Source of the DNA: JBFWWP01 sp050246115
Lineage (GTDB): Bacteria > Planctomycetota > UBA8108 > UBA1146 > JAJFFE01
NCBI GenBank assembly: GCA_050246115.1
Contig: JBFWWP010000018.1
Location: 62,001-126,000 of the forward strand
Length of the DNA: 64,000 nucleotides
Reading direction: 5' to 3'
Shown: piece by piece, positions 17,770 to 26,172 of the stretch
Position numbering within the stretch: the stretch's first letter is position 1
Layout of the letters: every line of letters starts with the position of its first letter
Program-made: the position numbers and the translations under genes
The notes under the pieces: generated by a model
Database searches by the model: none
What the model saw: only the letters and a program-made list of their open reading frames with translations
What the model was told of the DNA's origin: nothing

Positions 17770-17842
17770 GTCCCCGGGCCAGCGCGTACCGCGCTCGATT
17801 GGGGACTGGATTTGTCTCCAAGGGGGCTTTCGCAGGCCCCGT
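17770..17842. promoter_or_regulatory. Two stem-loops in the gspH-gspI gap
   Basis: The first runs 17770-17806: GTCCCC pairs with GGGGAC, enclosing AGCGCG/CGCGCT with a 3-base loop. The second is near 17823-17842, with GGGGGC and GCCCC around a short loop. Neither has a U-tract. They may stop or process part of the transcript and so set gspI-J levels below gspD-H. Confidence 0.45.
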
Positions 17843-17866
17843 GACGTTACCGGATAAGGCACTTGC

Positions 17867-18364
17867 ATGCACTCGCCAACGCCCACCGACGCCCGTCAGC
17901 CAGTCCCGAACGGCTCGTCGGCCACAGGCTCCGCCGCTCGCGGGCATGGGTTCACCTTGATCGAGTTGGTGATTGCGCTCGCCATCCTGAGCGCGTCGAT
18001 CCTGACGATCCTGTACTTGCAGATCGATGCGGTGGAGGACGCCGGCGACTCCGTGCGCGATCGCCACCTCCAGCTGCTCGCGCAGCAGAAGCTAGACGAC
18101 GTCATGTTCGGCATCGAAGAGGGTTACGAGGGAACCTTCGAGCGCGACCCCGGGATCCAGTGGAGCGTCGTGGTGAATTCGATGGGCACGAACCCGAGCG
18201 CGGACCAGATCCCCCTCGTCGAGTGCACCATTACCGTGACCAAGCAGCCCGATCCGAACAAGGATCCCGTCGAGTATCGCCTGACGTGTTGGTTCTTTCC
18301 GGATGCGGGCAACCCGATTCTCGACTTGATCGAAACACCCGAAACGACGGAGGGGAGCTTCTAG
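17867..18364 (+). CDS. gspI: Minor pseudopilin GspI
   Basis: A 165-residue prepilin with a long 28-residue leader ending HG before FTLIELVIALAILSASILTI, followed by a small globular domain. GspI starts the pseudopilus tip complex with GspJ and GspK. Position and size fit: it is followed by gspJ with a one-base TAGTG overlap. It could be called a generic PulG-type protein by similarity alone. The gene order H-I-J supports GspI. Confidence 0.85.
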   Translation: MHSPTPTDARQPVPNGSSATGSAARGHGFTLIELVIALAILSASILTILYLQIDAVEDAGDSVRDRHLQLLAQQKLDDVMFGIEEGYEGTFERDPGIQWSVVVNSMGTNPSADQIPLVECTITVTKQPDPNKDPVEYRLTCWFFPDAGNPILDLIETPETTEGSF

Positions 18365-19485
18365 TGTTCCTCGCACTCGGACCGCGCTGCTCCGTTACGC
18401 AACCTATCTTCGAGGCCGATCTACGGCCGGAGCAGGGGACGCCGCCGACCTTGGCGGCGCCGAGTGGGCAACCCGTCGGGCGCCCCGAGAACGATCGCCG
18501 TCTGGGGTTCACGTTGATCGAGATCATGATCGTGAGCCTTCTGTTCGCAATCGTGCTCTCGGTGTCCTATCAGATCCTCATCACGACCCTCGAGTCGGAA
18601 CTCCTGGTCCGCCGTGAAACCCAACAGGGCAAGGTCGGTGAGTCGATCATCATGATGCTCCGGCGCGACCTCCAAGGGGTCGTCTACGATGGCATGGGGC
18701 GATTCGTCTTCCTGGGCGAGAGTCGCGGCGAGGCCGAGAACGCCGAGGATCGACTCCACTTCGTGACCACCGCGTCAGTGCCTGCTCCCGTCGAGAACGC
18801 CGAGGCCTGGGAGCTAGAGGCGCTCACGCGCGGCCTCAGTGCCGTCGGCTACGAGCTCGGGCCGCGGAAGGGCGACGAAGGACACACGCTGTTCCGGCGC
18901 GTCAAGTGGGACCTCCAAGAGGGCGAGAGCCCGCTCGAGGGTGGGCATCATTTCCCGATCTACCCGCACGTCCTCGCCTTGTCCTTTCGCTTCCTCGATC
19001 GCGACGGGGTCTGGCTGGACGAGTGGAAGTCGGAAGACCGGATTCCGGAGGAGGAACCCGAAGAAGACGTCGACACCACCCCGACGACGCCCGAGGCCAC
19101 GGTGCCGACCGGCGGAGAAGAGGGCGAGGAGGAGGATCTCCTGGAACCGCTACCCGTCCCGCTCGCGGTCGAGGTGCAGTTGTACCTGCTCCTCCGGGAC
19201 GAAAGCGGGATCCGGGTCGACGACAAGAAGAAACCCATCGTCGAGCGCTACTCGACCGTGGTTCCGTTGATCGCCACTTCTGAGATGGACCTCCCTGAGG
19301 AACTGCTCGAGGACTCGGCGGCGAGCGGGGCCGGCGGCGGATCGAGAACGGGTGATCCGACTGGGGCAGGCGGTGCCGGTGGGGCCGGTGGCGCCGGTGG
19401 CGCCGGCGGATCGCCCGCAATCCCGCGATCGTCGGGCGCGACCGGAGCTTCCGGTTCGGCGGGCACCAGCGGGCGAGGCGGGTGA
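18364..19485 (+). CDS. gspJ: Minor pseudopilin GspJ with acidic insert and glycine-rich tail
   Basis: A 373-residue protein starting at GTG 18364, overlapping the gspI stop by one base. A long leader of about 48 residues ends at LG before FTLIEIMIVSLLFAIVLSVS. The GspJ-type globular domain follows (VRRETQQGKVGESIIMMLRR, RVKWDLQEGE). It is about 150 residues longer than usual GspJ. It carries an acidic stretch (EEEPEEDVDTTP to GEEGEEEDLLE) and ends in a Gly/Ala-rich tail (GAGGAGG repeats, then SGATGASGSAGTSGRGG) coded by 9-bp GC repeats. Both look like flexible insertions. GspJ should form the pseudopilus tip with GspI and the GspK encoded on the other strand at 29216. Confidence 0.85.
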   Translation: MFLALGPRCSVTQPIFEADLRPEQGTPPTLAAPSGQPVGRPENDRRLGFTLIEIMIVSLLFAIVLSVSYQILITTLESELLVRRETQQGKVGESIIMMLRRDLQGVVYDGMGRFVFLGESRGEAENAEDRLHFVTTASVPAPVENAEAWELEALTRGLSAVGYELGPRKGDEGHTLFRRVKWDLQEGESPLEGGHHFPIYPHVLALSFRFLDRDGVWLDEWKSEDRIPEEEPEEDVDTTPTTPEATVPTGGEEGEEEDLLEPLPVPLAVEVQLYLLLRDESGIRVDDKKKPIVERYSTVVPLIATSEMDLPEELLEDSAASGAGGGSRTGDPTGAGGAGGAGGAGGAGGSPAIPRSSGATGASGSAGTSGRGG

Positions 19486-19906
19486 GCCGCGGCCCTGGCC
19501 GTTCGTCGAGGAGGAGCCAGGTCGCTGTAAACCTGCTCCGGCCGAGTGTGTCACCAGCGCACGCCCCCTCGCGGGGCGGCGCCCGCCATCGTTCCCTGCA
19601 ACCGCATCCAAGCTACAGTTCCAGAAACGCTTAGGTAAAATCCGAGGGGTCTCGGACCCGGCGCGAATTTGGCCTCCGCTTTGCGCTTGGGCCCGGCCGG
19701 CAGGTTTCGGGGCGCACCGTCTGTTTGACACCCCGGGGCTGGCTCGTACAATGCAACCTCCGCTCGATTCGTCGGTTGGCACACTTCGACGGGTCCGTCG
19801 ACAACCGAGTGGAGCCCGAAAGGCCCCCCGCTCCAGAGTTCGGGGGCCGAATGCGACAGGAACCCCTCCCAGAGAGAGAAGCAGGCAGGAAAGGAACGGG
19901 AACTCG
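19486..19906. other. Region between gspJ and the first Kelch gene, 421 bp
   Basis: No gene seen. It holds a GGAGC/AGGT-type hairpin shortly after gspJ (about 19520-19550), a CGCCCC/GGGGCG hairpin near 19562, the promoter at 19725-19752, and a leader hairpin GGCCCCC/GGGGGCC (19822-19828 with 19842-19848). Confidence 0.55.
19725..19752 (+). promoter_or_regulatory. Sigma-70-type promoter of the first Kelch gene
   Basis: TTGACA (19725-19730) and TACAAT (19747-19752) are separated by 16 bases. The -35 is perfect and the -10 has one mismatch. Transcription would begin near 19759 and give a leader of about 150 bases, so the Kelch/HEAT genes can be expressed independently of gspD-J. Confidence 0.7.
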
Positions 19907-21763
19907 ATGAGTTACACGCCACGGAGAGGGACGGCTGCACTCGCCTTCGCCTCGCTGACCTTGTTGGGGCTCGCGGCGGGCTGCGGATCACGCGGGTCAG
20001 GGGAAGCGATTATTCCAGGGCTCGTGCAAGCAGCACCGTCGCTTCCTGCGGACGGCGCGATCTATCGGACGTCTCGGTTGGGGCAGCCGCGCTATTCTCA
20101 CACCGCGACCACGCTCGAGGACGGCAAAGTGTTGGTGGTCACCGGAACGGACGAGCGCCACTTTACGTCGATTGCGACCGCCGAGATCTTCGACCAAACC
20201 GCTTTCGTAGACCCGCCCGTCCAGTCCATTACCGGGGACTTCTTCGACCTCGACATCAACAACGATCCGATCACGTTGCAGGAGGGCGGCCGCATCTTCC
20301 ATACGGCAACTCTCCTTCCCGACGGAAACGTGCTGGTCGTCGGTGGAACCCCCGACATTCTCACGGGCCAGGCTGTCGAGCGTGCCGAGATCTTCGACCA
20401 GCAAAGCCGCGTGTTCGCACCCGATTTCCTCGAGATTGCCGACCCGATGATCAACCCGCGATTCCGTCACACGGCCACCACCCTGCCGAACGGCAAGGTC
20501 ATGATCGCCGGTGGACAGCTCGCGGTCGACGTGACGATCATCGATCCGAACTGGCCGCCAGGCCACCCGCTGTTCATGGTGAACATCAAGACGTTCCCGT
20601 CGACCGAGGAAATCGAACTGTTCGATCCCGCTGCTCTGCGTTTCGAGCCGTTGCAGAACGGCACGGGTGACGACATTGCTCTCAGCATCGCCCGAGGGCG
20701 TGCGAGCCACGGGGCGGTGTCCATCGCAGGCGTCGACGGCCTCACGAACACCGGCGACGACATTACGATTTTCATCGGTGGCTACCGTACCTTCTCGCCC
20801 ACCCTCGCCCCCCAGACCAAGCTCGTTCGCCGCGACGACATCGGCCCGCTCGGCGATGTCGAGTACCTAGACCGGCTCGCGGGCGAGGTTCGCTCGGCCA
20901 ACGGCATTCAGGCGCTCCAACGCTCGGAGACGCCTCAGGTCTTCAACCTTGGCCGCTACAACCGCTTCACGCCCGACGGCGTGGAGGGCGTGAACAATAT
21001 CTTCATGGTTTGTAACGGCATGGACGGCTTCTTCCAGGCGACCACCACGCACCAATCCGAGGTGGTTACGGTGACCTTCACCGGTCTCGGCCCGAGCAAT
21101 GGCATTGACTTCTTCATGAACGCCCATCCCGGTGCCCTGCAGGGGATCGAGGCAGCCGTGGAGGCCAACTTCATGTGTGCCGGTCCGGTAGGGGTTGGCC
21201 GCGCGGCTGCGCCCGCGATCCAGGTTCCTTACATCCGAAGCGCGACGTACACCAATGTAGGCGGCGACCCCGCCGGCTCGACCGCGTTCTTCAGCTCGTG
21301 GATCGTCACCGGTGGCGGCGTGACGTTGTTCCCGCGCGATCCGCAGGTCTACGTCCACACGACCTCGTGCGTCGGCAACGACGTGCGGGGACTCGAGCTG
21401 TTCGACCCGTTCTACGACGTCCTCAACCCGAATGATCCGAATGACACAGAGGTCGCGCGCGACATCGACTCGCACCCGGCTGCCAATCCTCCGTCCGGGG
21501 TCGTGGGTACGTGGTTGAAACAAGACCTGAACGTCGGCCTCGAGGACTTCGCGGGATTTGCTGACTTCAGCCCGGTCGTGGCGCTCCCCAGCGACAGCGT
21601 GTACCACACGATGAGCCTGCTGCCCGGAGAGGACGGTATCATCGATACCCAAGACGATCGCGTCCTGATCGTCGGCGGCGGCGTCGATTTCGAACTCTTC
21701 GGCGGTGAGCCGGTGTCGAACAGCGGGTTGATCTACCTCCCGCCTGGAGCCAACGGGCCGTAA
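19907..21763 (+). CDS. Kelch-type beta-propeller lipoprotein 1
   Basis: A 618-residue secreted protein. A signal peptide with a lipobox-like end places the lipidated cysteine at C26 (LLGLAAGC). Kelch-type motifs recur: RYSHTATTLEDGKVLVVTG, IFHTATLLPDGNVLVVGG, RFRHTATTLPNGKVMIAGG and a C-terminal VYHTMSLLPG. These suggest a beta-propeller interrupted by a long insert at about 330-480. The start ATG 19907 follows AAGGAACGGG. It has its own promoter and lies between the T2SS blocks with a second Kelch lipoprotein at 23243. It may be a surface protein exported by the T2SS or an accessory of it. No enzyme motif is visible. Confidence 0.8.
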   Translation: MSYTPRRGTAALAFASLTLLGLAAGCGSRGSGEAIIPGLVQAAPSLPADGAIYRTSRLGQPRYSHTATTLEDGKVLVVTGTDERHFTSIATAEIFDQTAFVDPPVQSITGDFFDLDINNDPITLQEGGRIFHTATLLPDGNVLVVGGTPDILTGQAVERAEIFDQQSRVFAPDFLEIADPMINPRFRHTATTLPNGKVMIAGGQLAVDVTIIDPNWPPGHPLFMVNIKTFPSTEEIELFDPAALRFEPLQNGTGDDIALSIARGRASHGAVSIAGVDGLTNTGDDITIFIGGYRTFSPTLAPQTKLVRRDDIGPLGDVEYLDRLAGEVRSANGIQALQRSETPQVFNLGRYNRFTPDGVEGVNNIFMVCNGMDGFFQATTTHQSEVVTVTFTGLGPSNGIDFFMNAHPGALQGIEAAVEANFMCAGPVGVGRAAAPAIQVPYIRSATYTNVGGDPAGSTAFFSSWIVTGGGVTLFPRDPQVYVHTTSCVGNDVRGLELFDPFYDVLNPNDPNDTEVARDIDSHPAANPPSGVVGTWLKQDLNVGLEDFAGFADFSPVVALPSDSVYHTMSLLPGEDGIIDTQDDRVLIVGGGVDFELFGGEPVSNSGLIYLPPGANGP

Positions 21764-21823
21764 TGTGACTTTGCCACCGCTGCCGGTGAGCCAAGGGTAA
21801 CGGGATTGCGCCGGAAGAGGTGG

Positions 21824-21858
21824 GAACTGGGCGGGGGGCGGCGCCCCTCGCCCAGTTC
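21824..21858. terminator. 16-bp hairpin after the first Kelch gene
   Basis: 21824-21839 pairs with 21843-21858 through 16 pairs (one G-T) around a 3-base loop; the outer arms are GAACTGGGCG and CGCCCAGTTC. It is about 60 bases after the stop and is followed by GCTTTCGGGG, so the U-tract is short. A likely terminator or 3'-end stabiliser. Confidence 0.6.
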
Positions 21859-21895
21859 GCTTTCGGGGACCTCCCGGCCGCGCCTCATCTCGACG

Positions 21896-21934
21896 CGCCC
21901 CGACAGCACGCCCAGACAGCACGCCCCGACAGCA
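21896..21934. repeat. Three 13-bp tandem repeats
   Basis: CGCCCCGACAGCA, CGCCCAGACAGCA and CGCCCCGACAGCA occur head to tail, 46 bases before the HEAT-repeat gene. Confidence 0.9.
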
Positions 21935-21980
21935 CACAGCGCGAGTTGGACCCGCGACCTCACCGTTGAAACAGAAACCC

Positions 21981-23123
21981 ATGAACACAGCTCTTCGGAA
22001 CCACTCTCTCCCGAATCGCACTTTCCCGGCAACCAGCGCTGGAGTCTTCTCCCAGTCGGGCCGGATCCTCATGCCGTTTCTCATGGTACTCTTGACCCTG
22101 GCTTTCTTGGGCACCGTGATCTACCAGGCGACCCGCGACGAAACCTCGGGCCCGGGCGATGCGCTCTCTTCCGGGGCGCCGCATGCAGCGGGCGGCAGCG
22201 TCGATTCGGACCCACGGGCGGGCCTGGCTGGCGAACCTGCCCAGCCGTCAGATCCATCGCCCCTTCCGACTTCCACGGAGCGCCAGGCGCTGCCCTCCGA
22301 CCTGGATGTCGTACGGGCCACGATCCAAGGTTTCTTCGATCGCATGCCCGCGGACATCTCCAAGCTCGAGAATCCGCTCTCCATCGTGCAAGCGCGAGAC
22401 GAACTCCGTAACTATCTCGATAGCCTCTCCCCAGAGGCCGCGTCGCTGCTCATCGAGATGTTGGGGACCGAACCGGACTTCGTGAACCGCCGATTCTTGC
22501 TCTACGCGCTCGCGAAGATGGGGACCGACGTCGCAGTCGACGGACTCGCCGCGCACTACTGGCGCATGGAAGAACTCGAGAACGAGAGCGAGATTTTTCA
22601 CTCCGTGACCGCGCTCGGTCAGGTCGGAACCCCTCACTCCTACGATGTCATCCTCGACTTCGTCGAACGCTCGGCACCGCATCAACACCGGGCCCGGTTC
22701 GTGCGTGCGCTCGGCGATCACCCCGACGTGAGACGAGCGGTACCCACCCTGATCCGCTTGCTGCGCGAGGACACGACTACCAAGGTGCGAGTGAACGCGG
22801 CCCAGGCGCTGACCAAGTCCAAGGATCTGAACGCGGCGGGAGACATCGAGCGAGCCCTCGAGACCGAACGGCACCCGTTCGTGCGGCAGGCGATGATCGG
22901 AGCGCTCGGTGGCATCCGCGATGTGAACTCCTTGCCGAGCCTCGAGCGAATCCTGCAGACCGACCAAGATCACGTGGATCGAATGTCCGCGGTCAGTGCT
23001 GTGAGCAAGATCGGCGGGGACTCGGCTCGCCGCATCCTCGAGAAGACCGCGAAGGAAGATACGCACGATCGTGTCCGTTTCGACGCGGAGCGTGCGCTGC
23101 GCCGCATGAACGAAGAAGGTTGA
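21981..23123 (+). CDS. Membrane-anchored HEAT/PBS-lyase-repeat protein
   Basis: A 380-residue protein with one N-terminal transmembrane helix (29-50, MPFLMVLLTLAFLGTVIYQA), a Pro/Ser linker, and a C-terminal array of about six helical HEAT-like repeats from residue 125. Repeat examples are VPTLIRLLREDTTTKVRVNA and LPSLERILQTDQDHVDRMSA. Such repeats are protein-binding scaffolds. The array is predicted to face the periplasm. The start is ATG 21981; TTG 21966 is possible but neither has a good Shine-Dalgarno. It sits between two Kelch lipoprotein genes and touches the next reading frame (TTGA), so the three may work together. No catalytic residues seen. Confidence 0.75.
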   Translation: MNTALRNHSLPNRTFPATSAGVFSQSGRILMPFLMVLLTLAFLGTVIYQATRDETSGPGDALSSGAPHAAGGSVDSDPRAGLAGEPAQPSDPSPLPTSTERQALPSDLDVVRATIQGFFDRMPADISKLENPLSIVQARDELRNYLDSLSPEAASLLIEMLGTEPDFVNRRFLLYALAKMGTDVAVDGLAAHYWRMEELENESEIFHSVTALGQVGTPHSYDVILDFVERSAPHQHRARFVRALGDHPDVRRAVPTLIRLLREDTTTKVRVNAAQALTKSKDLNAAGDIERALETERHPFVRQAMIGALGGIRDVNSLPSLERILQTDQDHVDRMSAVSAVSKIGGDSARRILEKTAKEDTHDRVRFDAERALRRMNEEG

Positions 23124-23242
23124 CGATTCGCGGCTTCATGGAGCCGTCGGCCGTGATCGGCGGCAGTGCGGTGAGTCGGAACGTCCTTCGCTCCCGGGCC
23201 GCGAGCCCGAGTAATAGAGTAATAGTTGACGGGGCACGCCTC

Positions 23243-25420
23243 ATGTGCAGCGCAGAAGCAGGCTCCCCCCCAACCCGCTCGGCTGGCGGTCCCCGACTCC
23301 GCGACGCCATCGTCGCGGCTTGCCTCGCGCTGACTTCCCTGGGAAACGTCGCCTGTCAGCCGCGAGACCCGACCCCGACGCTGGTCGCCGCGCGCTTCGC
23401 GGACGAGAACCACGACGGCGTCCCGCAGGTCGGCGAATCGATCGTTCTCACCTTCTCCGCCCCGGTGGGTTTGGCCGGTGATGGGAGTACGATCGGCGTC
23501 CACTTGGCTCCAGCAGAGCGCGCACAGCTCGGGTCGTACCGCGTCGAACCGGGAGAGTCGGAGACCCAACTGCGGGTCATCTTGGGGCTCGGGACCGCGG
23601 AGTTCACGGCCGTGGGGGTGCATGGCGCGGACGACGGTGCGACAGGACTGCTCCTCGACTTCGACCGCATCGCGATCGTGGACGAGAGCGGCGCGCGGCT
23701 GCGAGGCCAATCCCCGGTCGTCGACTTGGCACTGAGCGTTCCCACTCCGGGGCTGCTGCTCCGCGCGGACTGGGTCGATCGCGACCGCAATCACGCGGTC
23801 ACCGAGGGCGACGACCTCGAGCTGACCTTCGATCGCCCCGTGCGCATCGCGGATTCGGTCAAACTCGCGGGAGCCGTGGCGCCGCCGAGCCTGCTCCGTC
23901 TGCCGATCCGATCGGATCGCTTGGACGATGGCACCCGCCCAACGCGACTCCGCGCTGCGGACGAAGAGGCCGCGGTCTGGCTGACCCTGGGATCGCATCC
24001 CCGCCTGACCATCCTCGGCGACTTCGACCATCGCCTCATCAACCAACCCGACGCTCCCAGCGGACTGGCGGTACAAGGCACCCGCATTCGCGCCAACTTT
24101 GCCATCGAGGATCGCTTCGGCGTCGGCGTTGCGAGTCACGAGTTCGTCGACCTCGGTACCGCGGAGCCGTGCGAACCCTTCATCCGCTCCGGGACGATTG
24201 GACCGCGCCCCCGCCAGATCGAGCTGCACACGGTGACCGGTCTACCCGACGGACAACTCATCCTGATCGGCGGACTCGTCGAGGACGAGCGCGGACTCAA
24301 CCCGTCGGACGAACTCTGGGTCCACGACGGAGACGGATCTTGGCTGGGTCCGGTGTCCCTCAAGCAAGCCCGATACGGACACACCGCGAACTACTTCTAC
24401 GGTGCCGACGGCGTGGCGCAGACCGCAGACGACTTCATCCTCGTGGCCGGGGGCTTCGACGGTCACAAGGCGCTGCGCGACCTCGAAGTCGTGCTTCCCT
24501 ACGCACCGGGAGGGGTTCTGGTCTTGCCCGTCTATGACGGTGACTACGTACAGCACCTCACGCCGCGGTTCTTCCACACCGCGCACGGCTACCTCGATCG
24601 CCTGGTGCTCGTCGGCGGCCAGATCAGTCAAGAGCTCAACGCCCGGGTCGAGGAAGTCGTCATCCGCGTGAGCTGGTCGACGGAGCAGGAGGAGCCTCAG
24701 GTCTCCGCCAAGGCCCAGAAGCTCGGCACCTTGCAGTACGCCCGCGAGTTCCATGACTCCTGCCTTCTCGTCTCGCAAGGCGAGTACTTCGTCTTCTTGT
24801 ACGGAGGCTGGGGCACGAGCAATCTCCGGGGTCTGGATCAGGTCGAGCTACCCCCGCAACTGGTGAACCCAACGGACAGCATCCTGGGACAGCCAGAGTT
24901 GTTCTCGCTCCACGAGCAGACGTCGACGATCCTCGCCAGACGTGCCTCGAGTGGCGATCCGCCGACGCCACGCAGAGGACACCGGCTGGTGAACTTGACC
25001 CCGCAGGCAGAGGCTCCGGAGTTCCTGCTGGTCGGCGGGACACAAGTGTCGCCGCGCGGAGGGGCAGCTGCAGCGCGCGAATGCCGCGGGGCCCATCGAT
25101 TGAGGGTGTTCCTCGATGAGGCTCCGCCCACGGTGGAGTGGCAGGCAGCCGGGTCTCTCGCAGCCGAGCGGCATTCGATCACGGCGGTACTCCTTCCCGA
25201 CGGCAACGTCCTCGTCGCCGGCGGCGCCGAGGACGGCGCACCATCGAATCGGGCCGAACTGTTCGACGCGGCTCACAGCGACTTCGCGCCCATCTGCGCA
25301 AGCCTGCTGGCCCCTCGGGAGGGTGCGCAGGTCGCTCCGACGCTCGACGAAGGGTGGCTGCTGATTGGCGGGCGCGGCGCCAGAGATCCGGTCGTCGAGC
25401 GGTTCGATCTCTCGCAGTGA
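23243..25420 (+). CDS. Kelch-type beta-propeller lipoprotein 2
   Basis: A 725-residue protein if started at ATG 23243. An in-frame TTG at 23120 would couple it to the previous gene. The signal peptide ends in a lipobox-like ACLALTSLGNVAC (cysteine 38). An Ig-like/Big-5-type region (about 40-300; ENHDGVPQVGESIVLTFSAP and a second DRNHAVTEGDDLELTFDRP) is followed by Kelch-type blades (DGQLILIGGL, DDFILVAGGFDG, LDRLVLVGGQ, EYFVFLYGGWG, DGNVLVAGGAED, GWLLIGGRG). It looks like a paralogue in style of the protein at 19907. Likely lipidated and exposed in the periplasm or at the surface. Function unknown. Confidence 0.75.
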   Translation: MCSAEAGSPPTRSAGGPRLRDAIVAACLALTSLGNVACQPRDPTPTLVAARFADENHDGVPQVGESIVLTFSAPVGLAGDGSTIGVHLAPAERAQLGSYRVEPGESETQLRVILGLGTAEFTAVGVHGADDGATGLLLDFDRIAIVDESGARLRGQSPVVDLALSVPTPGLLLRADWVDRDRNHAVTEGDDLELTFDRPVRIADSVKLAGAVAPPSLLRLPIRSDRLDDGTRPTRLRAADEEAAVWLTLGSHPRLTILGDFDHRLINQPDAPSGLAVQGTRIRANFAIEDRFGVGVASHEFVDLGTAEPCEPFIRSGTIGPRPRQIELHTVTGLPDGQLILIGGLVEDERGLNPSDELWVHDGDGSWLGPVSLKQARYGHTANYFYGADGVAQTADDFILVAGGFDGHKALRDLEVVLPYAPGGVLVLPVYDGDYVQHLTPRFFHTAHGYLDRLVLVGGQISQELNARVEEVVIRVSWSTEQEEPQVSAKAQKLGTLQYAREFHDSCLLVSQGEYFVFLYGGWGTSNLRGLDQVELPPQLVNPTDSILGQPELFSLHEQTSTILARRASSGDPPTPRRGHRLVNLTPQAEAPEFLLVGGTQVSPRGGAAAARECRGAHRLRVFLDEAPPTVEWQAAGSLAAERHSITAVLLPDGNVLVAGGAEDGAPSNRAELFDAAHSDFAPICASLLAPREGAQVAPTLDEGWLLIGGRGARDPVVERFDLSQ

Positions 25421-25468
25421 TCGTCTGCGGCTGAGCGGAACGCGCAGCCCTGGCGGGCAAGTCGAGCA

Positions 25469-25555
25469 CGCTTTCCGCGTGTCGCGTGTCGCGCGCGGAT
25501 CGGGCGGTGTTCGCGCCGACCACGAGGCACCGTCCGGGGTGCGTGGCGGAAAGCG
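25469..25555. other. Long-range 10-bp inverted repeat between convergent genes
   Basis: CGCTTTCCGC (25469-25478) and GCGGAAAGCG (25546-25555) flank a GC-rich loop of 67 bases between the end of the second Kelch gene and the end of the PilO/GspM-like gene. It may fold and help end both transcripts. There is no U-tract. Confidence 0.35.
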
Positions 25556-25584
25556 CAACGGGGTGTCGGCGACACCGACGGTCG

Positions 25585-26172
25585 TCACGGGGCCTTGGCA
25601 GCCTCCGGGGGATCTTTCGCGACCAGCGCGAGCAACTGCACCGAAACGTCCCAGGAGTCGGCGCCCGCCGAATCGTCTGCACCCCGCGCCGTCTTCCGAG
25701 CCATCTCGAGGCGGGTCACGTCGATGTGGGGCTTCGACTGTTTCAGGCGGCCCAGGAAGCTCAAGTAGGAGCCCAAAGTCCCGCCGGTCTGGAACTCACA
25801 CTTGTACTCCTGCTTTTCCACACCCGGGATGGTCGGTCCGCCTGCGCCGCGCTCGGTGAATCGCTCGATCGCCGGCACGTTATTCCTCGGCATTGCATCG
25901 AGCACCTCGGTGACGTCCGCTCGCATGTTGCCGCCGCGCTGGCTCTGCTGGCGGCGCATGAAGTCGTGCTTGGTCTGCACGCTCGCCGGCTCCTTGAGCA
26001 GCTTCACTAGGTCGCTGGTGCGTTGATTCTCGAGATCTCTTCGCTCACGCTCGCCACTCTTCGCGAACTGCAGGTACCCCCCCCAGCAGCCGAAGAACAC
26101 GGCGCAGAAGAAGCCGGTCAGCATGAGAATCTCCAGGAAGTCGTTGGCTTTGCCACCGCTGTCTTTGGCCAT
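25585..26172 (-). CDS. PilO/GspM-like inner-membrane protein
   Basis: A 195-residue bitopic protein with a short cytoplasmic start, a helix at 15-34 (ILMLTGFFCAVFFGCWGGYL), a coiled-coil stretch (35-75) and a small periplasmic alpha/beta domain. That is the architecture of GspM, PilO and related T2SS/T4P assembly-platform proteins. Its ATG overlaps the TAA of the PilM/GspL-like gene by one base (TAATG). It would pair with the PilN-like half of that protein. Sequence identity to named families is low, so the call rests on topology and neighbours. Confidence 0.65.
   Translation of the reverse strand: MAKDSGGKANDFLEILMLTGFFCAVFFGCWGGYLQFAKSGERERRDLENQRTSDLVKLLKEPASVQTKHDFMRRQQSQRGGNMRADVTEVLDAMPRNNVPAIERFTERGAGGPTIPGVEKQEYKCEFQTGGTLGSYLSFLGRLKQSKPHIDVTRLEMARKTARGADDSAGADSWDVSVQLLALVAKDPPEAAKAP

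Noticed and set aside
17851..17867. Sigma-54 promoter before gspI (AAGGCACTTGCATGC)
   Set aside because: The GG and GC elements are 9 bases apart, not the required 10, and it abuts the start codon.
19372..19411. Collagen-like or silk-like protein encoded by the GC repeat at the end of gspJ
   Set aside because: The repeat is continuous with the gspJ frame and too short to be a separate structural protein.
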